This document shows positions 8,440 to 15,494 of a stretch of 46,529 nucleotides of DNA, piece by piece. The stretch's first letter is position 1; each line of letters begins with the position of its first letter. Source of the stretch: Methanobacteriota archaeon (GTDB taxonomy: Archaea > Thermoplasmatota > Thermoplasmata > UBA10834); assembly GCA_020725925.1 (NCBI GenBank), contig DYTN01000012.1:1-46529 (forward strand). Direction: 5' to 3'. The notes beneath the pieces were generated by a model. The model saw only the letters and a list, made by a program, of their open reading frames with translations, did not search any database and was not told where the DNA came from. The translations under genes and the position numbers were made by a program.

Positions 8440-9303
8440 ATGTGGTTCAAGAAGCTCTGGCTCAGCGAGGAACTCAAATCGAGGATGAGCTCAGACTTCT
8501 TGAGAATTGCCTCAATTGCATGCCTGGTTGAGCTTGCAATTCTGATTCTATGGTATTTTGCCGAGTACAAGCTGCAAATCGCTCCAAATACTCAGCGATA
8601 CCTGTATTCATCGCTGGTTCAGGCGTTTGCAGCCCTTGGAGGCCTTCTGCTCACCATCTTGGTTTTCATGTATCAGCGGGTCAAAGATGTACAGACGACA
8701 TACATTGAGGATGCCCATAAGGATGCTATCTCATTGAACATCGTCTTGCCAGTGGATTATGATCTTGCCAGAGAGGCCCTTCTAGATTGGTTCAACGGTT
8801 CGTTCAAGCAGCGTTGGGAGTCGGTAGAGGCATGTGCTGCAGCTGTGAAGAAGAGATACGAACACCCCTCCGAGGCAGACAGGGGGGACGCTGATGTGTC
8901 GAAGATGACCGAGGACTACGCCTACCTTCGAACGCAAGTGATTCAATATCGTCAAGTTGTGAGTCATTTGGGGCGTTTCATGGATGTTGGAGCCTTTTTC
9001 GAAAACAAGATGTCGGTATTGGCGATACTTGCGGTAGGGTCCTCGCTCACAATGATTATTCTCAGCACAGTGCTGTTGGCGATTGTCGACCAGTTAGGCA
9101 CTCTGCATGCCTCCCTGACCGTGCTCATTGTGCTGGCTTCTGGAGTATGCGTTCTATATGCGATTTCGTTCTTCAGAGGAATGCTGCATCTGTTTTTCGG
9201 TCTGAGCAAGATACCGGGTTTTGTTCAGACGAATCTTCCTGAGCCAACGGGGGCGGAAGAGATTCTCAATCAGGTTCGGCTGATGATGAATTGGCAGCAC
9301 TAG
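8440..9303 (+). CDS. uncharacterised four-helix membrane protein
   Basis: About 287 residues from ATG 8440, preceded by GGAAGG; an in-frame TTG at 8425 would add five residues. Hydrophobic segments at about 22-44, 58-80, 185-210 and 216-242 flank a cytoplasmic-looking, charged helical region (about 82-180) with many Glu, Lys and Arg. This resembles no family I can name with confidence. It lies in the A/T-rich island, 136 bases upstream of the HEPN-like gene on the same strand. The architecture (two helices, soluble helical domain, two helices) recalls membrane effectors found near defence genes, but that is speculation. Confidence 0.6.
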   Translation: MWFKKLWLSEELKSRMSSDFLRIASIACLVELAILILWYFAEYKLQIAPNTQRYLYSSLVQAFAALGGLLLTILVFMYQRVKDVQTTYIEDAHKDAISLNIVLPVDYDLAREALLDWFNGSFKQRWESVEACAAAVKKRYEHPSEADRGDADVSKMTEDYAYLRTQVIQYRQVVSHLGRFMDVGAFFENKMSVLAILAVGSSLTMIILSTVLLAIVDQLGTLHASLTVLIVLASGVCVLYAISFFRGMLHLFFGLSKIPGFVQTNLPEPTGAEEILNQVRLMMNWQH

Positions 9304-9352
9304 TCAAGTTGACTGAACAAGAACGATTGTATGTGGTGATCTGTTCTGGCGA

Positions 9353-9367
9353 GGTGGAGGGCATAAG
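9353..9367. repeat. degenerate copy of the rnpB 3'-end repeat
   Basis: AGGTGGAGGGCATAAG matches AGGTGAAGGACATAAG of the rnpB terminus at 14 of 16 bases, same orientation. It separates the four-helix membrane protein gene from the HEPN-like gene, as if each lay in its own insertion unit. Confidence 0.45.
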
Positions 9368-9439
9368 TCTTGTCGTGTTGTCGGCCAGACCCCAATTTCC
9401 ATCTGCCCGAGCGCAGATACCCAGTCAGGGTGATGACAA

Positions 9440-10090
9440 GTGGACGTGAGATACAGAATCGAGGATGGCCCGAAGAGCTATGTGCCGGGCTATGGTCAGA
9501 GCTACCCAGCTATGGTTAAGGTCGACCCGACACTGATATCAAGAGTCTGGGACAAGCGAAACCGGCTTGGAGCCAGAATCTCGGACAAGATCGTCGATTC
9601 CGTTGAGAAGTATGCGATGGCCAATCTTGACAAGGCATTTATGGAGCAAGATTCTGGAACTGAGTCGCTCAACCAGGAGCTAGTCAAGTTTCACCTCTAT
9701 CATTGGCTCTATGATTGCGTTGCCACGCTCGATGCAATCGCATGCCTCTTCAACATGAGATTCGGAGTCCTGCAGAATTCAAGATCCGTGTCCATGAACG
9801 ATAAGTTCATCCGCAACCTAGAGGAGAGGAGCCAAGAGACAGGCGCTTTCTTGCGTGGGGAGTTCGGTTGGATGAAGGAACTCAAGGACATGCGGGATTG
9901 CATCATTCATCGTGAAGGGCGATTGGTTGTCGGCGGCGGATTGGAGCCGCTAGTGGTCATTGATTTCAGCAGAGCTCTCGTAAGAGGCCTACCTTTGCAT
10001 CGCCAACGGATATCCGAGACAACGAACCGCTACTCGATGAAGCTAGCCGAGTTCGTTCAAGAAATTCTTCGGAAGGTTGACAAGTGGTGA
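9440..10090 (+). CDS. HEPN-like protein (putative)
   Basis: Protein of 216 residues, mainly helical and soluble; start GTG 9440. Near residue 150 it has MRDCIIHREG, fitting the R-x4-6-H signature of HEPN domains, preceded by long helices (FHLYHWLYDCVATLDAIACLF) typical of that fold. HEPN proteins are often RNases in toxin-antitoxin, CRISPR and abortive-infection systems (established knowledge), but here the match is one motif plus helical content, so function is inferred only. It ends 73 bases from the rnpB 3' end, the place where an integrase would normally be expected; I see no Arg-His-x-x-Arg-Tyr recombinase pattern in it. Codon use is A/T-rich like the rest of the island. Confidence 0.55.
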   Translation: MDVRYRIEDGPKSYVPGYGQSYPAMVKVDPTLISRVWDKRNRLGARISDKIVDSVEKYAMANLDKAFMEQDSGTESLNQELVKFHLYHWLYDCVATLDAIACLFNMRFGVLQNSRSVSMNDKFIRNLEERSQETGAFLRGEFGWMKELKDMRDCIIHREGRLVVGGGLEPLVVIDFSRALVRGLPLHRQRISETTNRYSMKLAEFVQEILRKVDKW

Positions 10091-10162
10091 CCTTGTCAAG
10101 AACGGAATATCGAGGGTGGCAACAAGAGTGATTCTTGTGTATGTCTTCTCTCGCAAATCATG

Positions 10163-10184
10163 GTGCCAGGTGAAGGACATAAGC
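10163..10184. repeat. att-like core at the 3' end of rnpB (candidate attL)
   Basis: These 22 bases form the 3' strand of P1 and the conserved GCTTATG end of RNase P RNA, and are repeated exactly at 4854-4875. See the rnpB entry and the island finding. Confidence 0.8.
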
Positions 10185-10489
10185 CCCTTTCTGTTCCCGC
10201 ATTTCTGCGGTGATGGCATTCGACTATTGCACTCTACCCGCCGACGATGAGAGATCGATTCGGCCGTTTGAGCTTGCTCCAGTGGGGAGTCGCCGTTTCA
10301 CCATATCTCCGGGAGACTTCATCCCCGAGGGAATCATCACGTTATCCCGGAGCTGTGTCGTTTCTGCGCCCTTGCCAGGACTCTCGCCCTGCTGCTCTGG
10401 CAGCCCACTTTCTCGCGGAGAGGGGACTTTCCTCAGCCGGCGCGCACGAACGCGCACCTACCGTCAGCCATCCGCCTTCTCCTGGCGGA
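10163..10489 (-). ncRNA. rnpB: RNase P RNA (catalytic RNA of tRNA 5' processing)
   Basis: Read on the minus strand, conserved blocks appear in the right order: GAGGAAAGTCCCC (10434-10422), GCAGAAACGACACAG (10367-10353), GGTGAAACGGCGA (10302-10290), AGAGTGCAATAGTCG (10235-10221) and ACAGAAAGGGGCTTATGTCC (10194-10175). The ends pair as helix P1: CCAGGAGAAGG (10485-10475) with CCTTCACCTGG (10176-10166), ten of eleven pairs with one A-A mismatch. Length about 325 nucleotides fits archaeal RNase P RNA. The gene follows cheD on the same strand with its own promoter-like sequence. Exact ends are uncertain by a few bases. Its last 22 bases are duplicated at 4854-4875. Confidence 0.92.
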
Positions 10490-10509
10490 TATAATCACTA
10501 TCGTGCACC

Positions 10510-10528
10510 TACAAAAGGCTTTCTGAGC
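10510..10528 (-). promoter_or_regulatory. BRE/TATA-like promoter of rnpB
   Basis: On the minus strand CAGAAAGCCTTTTGTAGG lies about 25-40 bases before the inferred RNA 5' end. The block GAAAGCCTTT also occurs upstream of tRNA-Leu at 26592-26601, so it is probably a strong stable-RNA promoter of this organism. Confidence 0.5.
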
Positions 10529-10553
10529 TATCGTCTAGGATTGGTCGGTCGGC

Positions 10554-11030
10554 CTAGATTACCCTCGTGTTCCCGAAGGCCGTCCTGACGGTGACCTTGC
10601 CCGTCGATGAGTCGAACACCGCGGACCTGCCGCGGCTCCCGTACAGCTCCTCGGCCACAATCTTGACGCCCTGCTCGTGCAGTGTCTTCCGCGCCTCCAT
10701 GACGTTCTCGCGGCCGATGTTGGCTATGGCTAGGTTGAGGTTCGAGAACATCTGCGCGCCCCCGACGAGCTTGGCGACCAATCGCCCTTTCGAAGTCCCG
10801 TGGCTCAGCAGTTCCTTGATCAGCTTCTTGACGCCCGAGTCCGCGTACTTCTCTGGGACATCACACTTGGGAGGAGCCCTCGGGAGGAGCACGTGCACGA
10901 TGCCGCCCGTCTTCAGTCCGGGGTCGTACACAACGATTGCGACACACGATCCCAGGCCCAAGCATACCAGCTGGTCTGGCGCATGCACTATGGCCAGCTG
11001 GGCGATGCCGATGGACCTGGGTTCGGTCAT
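10554..11030 (-). CDS. cheD: CheD, chemoreceptor glutamine deamidase
   Basis: CheD deamidates glutamines in chemoreceptors and partners CheC. This 158-residue protein has the GLGSCVAIVVYD motif with catalytic Cys29 and the partner histidine in GGIVHVLLP (His46); the 17-residue spacing equals that of characterised CheD. Six residues before Cys29, where Thermotoga CheD has its catalytic Thr, this protein has Cys23. The VGGAQMF and IGxxNV segments follow as usual. The start codon overlaps the cheC stop (ATGA), indicating translational coupling; it is the last coding gene of the chemotaxis operon and precedes rnpB. Confidence 0.95.
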   Translation of the reverse strand: MTEPRSIGIAQLAIVHAPDQLVCLGLGSCVAIVVYDPGLKTGGIVHVLLPRAPPKCDVPEKYADSGVKKLIKELLSHGTSKGRLVAKLVGGAQMFSNLNLAIANIGRENVMEARKTLHEQGVKIVAEELYGSRGRSAVFDSSTGKVTVRTAFGNTRVI

Positions 11031-11668
11031 CAGCCCGGCTCTCCCATCTTGTCGAGGATGAGCTTGAGGGTCGACTCCTCCGGCAGCATCAGGAAGTACC
11101 CGTCGAACTGCCTGTCGATGCCCTTGAAGGACGTGTGGACCGCGATTGCAGTGTCGACCTTCTCTCCCAGGCTCGCGAGAGGGAGATCCATCACTGCCCC
11201 GAGAAGGTCGACCGTGGCATCCGGAGGTGCTGGGATCATGTCGACGTCAATCATCTTGGACACCGCTATCAGGTACCAGCAGAGGCAGATGTTCCCGACC
11301 TCCTTGAGCGCGGAGGTCTGTATGGGCGTCAAATGCGCTAGGTCGATGTTCTCCTTGGTGAGGTGGTTCAGGAGCGCGAGTGCGGACTCCTGCGGCAGGA
11401 CCACCAGTATGCCGCTCTTCAGGTCCCCGCAGAGGTAGGTGTACGTGCCCGCGACGATCTGCTCCGCCCCCCCGAGCCACTCGGGGACCTTCGCCAGGGG
11501 GAGCAGGTTGCAGGTCGTGACGTCGTTCATGAGCTCGACGTCGAGGAGCGATGACAATGCCGTCGCCGCGCTCCCAGCGCCTATGTTCGCGAACTCCTTG
11601 ATGATCTCTAGCACCTTGCCTGCTTTCTCGTCTATCAAATGCTCACCCTCCGAGTATGCTGTCGACAT
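11030..11668 (-). CDS. cheC: CheC, CheY-P phosphatase
   Basis: CheC dephosphorylates CheY-P and is stimulated by CheD. The 212-residue protein holds two phosphatase motifs: E-x2-N in KEFANIGAGSAATAL (Glu25, Asn28) and in LKEVGNICLCWY. Length and the duplicated alpha-beta layout match the family. The start ATG 11668 overlaps the cheA end by 26 bases and its stop overlaps the cheD start, so cheA-cheC-cheD are tightly coupled. The cheC-cheD pair is typical of archaea and Gram-positive/Thermotoga-type chemotaxis (established knowledge). Confidence 0.95.
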   Translation of the reverse strand: MSTAYSEGEHLIDEKAGKVLEIIKEFANIGAGSAATALSSLLDVELMNDVTTCNLLPLAKVPEWLGGAEQIVAGTYTYLCGDLKSGILVVLPQESALALLNHLTKENIDLAHLTPIQTSALKEVGNICLCWYLIAVSKMIDVDMIPAPPDATVDLLGAVMDLPLASLGEKVDTAIAVHTSFKGIDRQFDGYFLMLPEESTLKLILDKMGEPG

Positions 11669-13577
11669 CCAGTATGAGCGCTATCTTGCCGCTGCCCAGG
11701 ATCGTGCCGCCAGATATGCCCTTGACCCTCCTGAGCCTCTGGTCGAGGGACTTGACCACGATCTGTTGGTGGCCGACCAGCTCGTCGACCTCTATGGCCG
11801 CGCGCCTCTCCCTGCTCTGCACCACGAGCGCGTTGAAGGACGGTCTCTCGGGCATCCTCTCGACTCCGAAGAAATCCCTCATCCTTATCAGCGGCAGGAC
11901 CTCTCCCCTGAGCTGGACGACCTCCCTGCTTCTGATGGTCTTGATCTCCTCTGTGTCGAACCGGTGCGACTCCACGATGGTGCTCATGGGCACGGCGTAG
12001 GTCTGGTCGGCGATCCCGATGAGCATCGCCTCTATGATGGCGAGCGTGAACGGGAGCCATAGCGAGAACGTGGTGCCGTGGCCCTTCGTGGTGTTCACCA
12101 TGACCGACCCCCCGAGCTCCTCGACCGCGTGCTTCACGACATCGAGCCCGACGCCCCTCCCCGAGACCTCGCTGACCTCGGTCTTCGTCGAGAACCCCGG
12201 CCTGAAGAGGAGGTCGATCAGGTCCCTGGCGAGTGCCTCGTCCGCCTGCTCCTGGGTCATAGCCTTGCGCGAGACAGCAATAGCCCTGATCGCGTCGAGG
12301 TCTATGCCCTTCCCGTCGTCCGAGACCTCGATGAGCACATGGTCCTGCTGCTTCGATGCGACGATCCTTATCAGCCCCTTGGGCTTCTTGCCGGCCCTCT
12401 CCCTCTCCTCGACGCTCTCTATGCCGTGGTCCACGCAGTTCCTCAGCAGGTGCATCATAGGGTCGGTGATCCTGTCCACGACTGTCCTGTCGAGCTCTAT
12501 GCTCCCGCCCTCCACGACGAGCTCGACCTCCTTGTTCTCCGCCTTCGCGATGTCCCGGACCATCCTCGGGAACCTGCTCATGACCATGTCCAGCGGGATC
12601 ATCCTGATGCCGAGGACCTTCGACTGTATGTCCGAGGTGAGCTTGTCTATGAGCATGGATATCTCCTGGAGGTCGTAGTCGTCCCGGGCAGAGGCCTTCT
12701 CCAGGAGCCTGCTGCGGCCGATGACCAGTTCACCTACGTTGTCCAGCAGGTCGTCCAGCTTGTCCATGCCCACCCTGACTGTCTGCGTGAGCGGTATCTC
12801 CGTGACGACGTGGCCTACGGCCGGCTCCTGCTTCGCCAGCCGCTGCCATTTCTCCTTGGGTTCGTTCGTCAGGCCGTATGCGACGTCCTCGACGTCCGTC
12901 ATGGCGACGATGCGCTTGAGCGCTTCTTGGAACCTCGCCCCTGGCTCCAGCAGAACGCTGAACTCCTCGAACACCTGCTCCCGCTCTATCTCGTCGTCCG
13001 ACGGAGTGGTTTGCATGACGTTCGCCGCCTTGCTCAGCTCCTTGATGATCACCATCGCGCGGGCAGAGGGCAGGGCGCATTTCCTGCTGAACTTGACGTT
13101 GACGCACGTGTCGCCCCTCTTCGGGGCCGCACGTGCAGGTCTGGCCTTTTCCTTTTCTTTCTCCTTCTTCGGCGGCTCGGGGGCCGCGACCCCCGCGATG
13201 ATGCTCCTGAGCTCCTCGACCAGGGGTTGGTTCTCCTGCACTTGCTGGGAGCCCTCCATGGCGAGGACCATCGCGTCGAGCGAATCGAACCCCTTGAAGA
13301 TGGCCTCGGCAACGGTCCCCGTGGGCGCCAGCTTGCCCTCTCTGACAGCCGCAAGGAGGTCCTCAAGGGCGTGCGCCAGGTCCGAGACGGCCTTCATGTT
13401 CATCATGTTGGCCATTCCCTTGATCGTGTGGCATGACCGGAATATCTGGTCCACGTGCACCTTGTTGGTGGGGTCCCGCTCCAGCTCGATCATGGAGTCG
13501 TTCATCGCCCGAAGGTTCTCCCTGGCCTCCGAGATGAACATTTTGGTGTACTTCCCCATGTCGATATCTTTCGCCAA
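11643..13577 (-). CDS. cheA: CheA, chemotaxis histidine kinase
   Basis: Cytoplasmic kinase that reads receptor state through CheW and phosphorylates CheY and CheB. The 644 residues show an N-terminal Hpt domain with the phosphorylated histidine in FRSCHTIKG (His50), a low-complexity Lys/Glu/Ala linker and a CheY-binding-like P2 segment, a dimerisation domain (MDKLDDLLDNVGELVIGRSRL), the ATPase domain with N-box LRNCVDHGIE, G1 SDDGKGID and G2 GRGVGLDVVK, and a C-terminal CheW-like domain (MLIGIADQTYAVPMSTI). Length is normal. It is separated by two bases from cheB upstream and overlaps cheC downstream. Confidence 0.97.
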   Translation of the reverse strand: MAKDIDMGKYTKMFISEARENLRAMNDSMIELERDPTNKVHVDQIFRSCHTIKGMANMMNMKAVSDLAHALEDLLAAVREGKLAPTGTVAEAIFKGFDSLDAMVLAMEGSQQVQENQPLVEELRSIIAGVAAPEPPKKEKEKEKARPARAAPKRGDTCVNVKFSRKCALPSARAMVIIKELSKAANVMQTTPSDDEIEREQVFEEFSVLLEPGARFQEALKRIVAMTDVEDVAYGLTNEPKEKWQRLAKQEPAVGHVVTEIPLTQTVRVGMDKLDDLLDNVGELVIGRSRLLEKASARDDYDLQEISMLIDKLTSDIQSKVLGIRMIPLDMVMSRFPRMVRDIAKAENKEVELVVEGGSIELDRTVVDRITDPMMHLLRNCVDHGIESVEERERAGKKPKGLIRIVASKQQDHVLIEVSDDGKGIDLDAIRAIAVSRKAMTQEQADEALARDLIDLLFRPGFSTKTEVSEVSGRGVGLDVVKHAVEELGGSVMVNTTKGHGTTFSLWLPFTLAIIEAMLIGIADQTYAVPMSTIVESHRFDTEEIKTIRSREVVQLRGEVLPLIRMRDFFGVERMPERPSFNALVVQSRERRAAIEVDELVGHQQIVVKSLDQRLRRVKGISGGTILGSGKIALILDVDSILGG

Positions 13578-13579
13578 CT

Positions 13580-14632
13580 TCAGTCCTCCAGGAACCTGAT
13601 TATCTCCTTTGGTATCTCCTCGAGCGGCAGGACCTTGTGGGCCGCGCCCAGCTCGGCCGCCGCCTTGGGCATGCCGTACGCCAGGCTCGTCTGCTCGTCC
13701 TGGACGAGCACCCTGCCGCCGGCACCCTTGATCGCCAAGGCGCCCTTGGCCCCGTCAACTCCCATGCCGGTGAGGACGATGCCCATCCCCCTCTCGGCCA
13801 TGCAGTCCGCGACGCTCCTGAACAGCACGTCTGCAGAGGGTCTCACGTAGTTCACGGGCTCCCCGTCGTCGAACTTCATCTGCAGTGCCGCCGCACCCTT
13901 CCACGCCAGCCTCAGGTGCCTTCCCCCGGGGGCCAGGTAAGCGACCCCACGCTCGAGGGCGAGCCCGTCGGATGCCAGCTGCACCCTCGGTCCCTTGGCC
14001 GCATCCAGCCTCTTGGCGAACGACTCCGAGAACTCCTCGGGGATATGCTGCACCATGAGGATCGAGGCAGGCAGCTGCCTGGGCAGGGCGGCGAAAATCA
14101 CCTCGAGCGCCCTCGGCCCTCCAAGTGAGGACCCGATGGCGATGACCTTTTGCCCCTTCGTGCTCTCCCTCCGGATGGCGTGGAGCTTCTCAGGGAGCGG
14201 CGTCCTGGCCTTCCGGAGGACATCGATCTTTGCGACGGTGGCGTTCTTGACGACCTCGATGATCTTGTCCGCGAAGTTCACGATGTCAATGGAGGCTGGC
14301 CCGCTCGGCTTCGATATGAAGTCGACCGCGCCCATCTCGAGCGCCCTCAGGGGGAGCTGAGGGTCGACCTTGTCCATCGCGCTCAGCATCAGCACCCTGG
14401 TCGGGGCCTCCTTCAGCATCCTCTGCAAGGTCGCGAGCCCATCCATCTTGGGCATCTGTATGTCCATCAGGACGACGTCGGGGTTCAGCGCCTTGGCCCT
14501 GTCGACCGCCTCCATGCCGTCCTTCGCGGTGCCTATCACCTCGATGCCCGAGTCGGCCTCGAGCATGTCCTTGAGGACGACCCGCATGTAGGCGCTGTCG
14601 TCCACGACCAGGACCCTGACCTTGCCCTGCAT
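13580..14632 (-). CDS. cheB: CheB, receptor methylesterase with receiver domain
   Basis: CheB removes methyl groups from (and can deamidate) chemoreceptors. Residues 1-125 form a receiver domain with DD at 11-12, phospho-acceptor Asp57 (VLMDIQMPKMDG) and SKPS lysine. After a linker, the esterase domain carries the Ser-His-Asp triad: GSSLGGP (Ser about 169), MVQHIPEEF (His about 196) and GMGVDGAKG (Asp about 287). At 350 residues it is full length. It lies nine bases downstream of cheY and two bases upstream of cheA. Confidence 0.97.
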   Translation of the reverse strand: MQGKVRVLVVDDSAYMRVVLKDMLEADSGIEVIGTAKDGMEAVDRAKALNPDVVLMDIQMPKMDGLATLQRMLKEAPTRVLMLSAMDKVDPQLPLRALEMGAVDFISKPSGPASIDIVNFADKIIEVVKNATVAKIDVLRKARTPLPEKLHAIRRESTKGQKVIAIGSSLGGPRALEVIFAALPRQLPASILMVQHIPEEFSESFAKRLDAAKGPRVQLASDGLALERGVAYLAPGGRHLRLAWKGAAALQMKFDDGEPVNYVRPSADVLFRSVADCMAERGMGIVLTGMGVDGAKGALAIKGAGGRVLVQDEQTSLAYGMPKAAAELGAAHKVLPLEEIPKEIIRFLED

Positions 14633-14641
14633 CCGCCCCCC

Positions 14642-15007
14642 TCAGGTCTCCATCTGGATGACAGCATTGACAGATTCCAGGACATCGTCCGCCGTGAAGG
14701 GCTTGATGATGAAGTCCACAGCCCCGGCCTCCAGCGACCGCATGACGGTCTTCTGGTGTCCGAGGGCCGAGATCATGATGATCTTGGCCCTGCCGTTGAC
14801 CTCCCGGATCCTCCTGACGGCCTCTATGCCGTCCGTGTCGGGCATGACGATGTCCATCGTGATGACCTCGGGCACCTCCTTGATGTACCTCTGGAGCGCC
14901 TCGTCAGCGCTCCTGGCCTCTATGACCTTGTGCCCTCCGGCCTCGAGTATGTTCCTGAGCACCTTGCGCATGAACTCGGAGTCGTCCACGACCATTATCT
15001 TCGCCAT
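14642..15007 (-). CDS. cheY: CheY, chemotaxis response regulator
   Basis: Single-domain receiver of 121 residues: DD at 8-9, phospho-acceptor Asp52 in ITMDIVMPDTDG, Ser in MISALG and Lys in IIKPF. In archaea CheY-P signals to the archaellum through CheF-type adaptors (established knowledge); neither CheF nor archaellin genes are in the window. Sits between cheW and cheB with one- and nine-base gaps. Confidence 0.96.
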   Translation of the reverse strand: MAKIMVVDDSEFMRKVLRNILEAGGHKVIEARSADEALQRYIKEVPEVITMDIVMPDTDGIEAVRRIREVNGRAKIIMISALGHQKTVMRSLEAGAVDFIIKPFTADDVLESVNAVIQMET

Positions 15008-15008
15008 G

Positions 15009-15479
15009 CTATCTCCCTCCCGGGCCCGCCTCGGAATCCACCGAAAGCTCCAGCACCTTCAGCGGGTCTATGAGCGTGATGAGCTTGTCCTCGTGCTTCG
15101 CGATGCCGGTGACGTACTGCGCCTCGATGCCGCTCGTGACGTATGCAGGGGCCTTCTCTATGGACTCCTTGCCTATCCTGGCGACCTCGACCACCTCGTC
15201 CACGATGAAGCCGACCGGTGCATCGGGGGCATCCACCACGACTATCCTCTGTGTGGCCGCGCCGGGGGGGAGCGGCTCCATGTCGAACCGCTTCCTGAGG
15301 TTGACCACGGTCAGGAGCTTCCCGCGCATGTTTATCACGCCCTCGATGTAGGAGGCGCTCCTGTGGACCTTGGCGATCTCCTCCATGTTGTCTATCTCAC
15401 GGACGATGGAGACATCGAACCCGTACTGCTCCTTGCCCAGCTTGAACACGACGTACTGCTTGGAATCGAGGTCTGTCAT
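15009..15479 (-). CDS. cheW: CheW, receptor-kinase coupling protein
   Basis: CheW links chemoreceptors to CheA in the signalling array. The 156-residue protein starts QYVVFKLGKEQYGFDVSIVREI, has VINMRGKLLTVVNLRKRF and the VGFIVDEVVEV strand, and ends with ALIDPxK-like sequence, all standard for the family. It is 15 bases downstream of the receptor gene and one base upstream of cheY, suggesting co-transcription with the receptor. Confidence 0.96.
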   Translation of the reverse strand: MTDLDSKQYVVFKLGKEQYGFDVSIVREIDNMEEIAKVHRSASYIEGVINMRGKLLTVVNLRKRFDMEPLPPGAATQRIVVVDAPDAPVGFIVDEVVEVARIGKESIEKAPAYVTSGIEAQYVTGIAKHEDKLITLIDPLKVLELSVDSEAGPGGR

Positions 15480-15494
15480 CGGGACACCTTCAGC

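Noticed and set aside
9440-10090. HEPN-like protein as the island integrase
   Set aside because: Its position next to rnpB invites this, but no Arg...His-x-x-Arg...Tyr pattern or serine-recombinase motif is visible.
10210-10588. Short open frames on both strands around 10.2-10.6 kb
   Set aside because: They overlap the RNase P RNA gene, whose conserved blocks and P1 pairing explain the sequence.
12078-13436. Long open frame antisense to cheA
   Set aside because: It mirrors cheA codon structure (high-GC third positions), is rich in Arg/Leu/Asp repeats and matches no family; shadow of a real gene.
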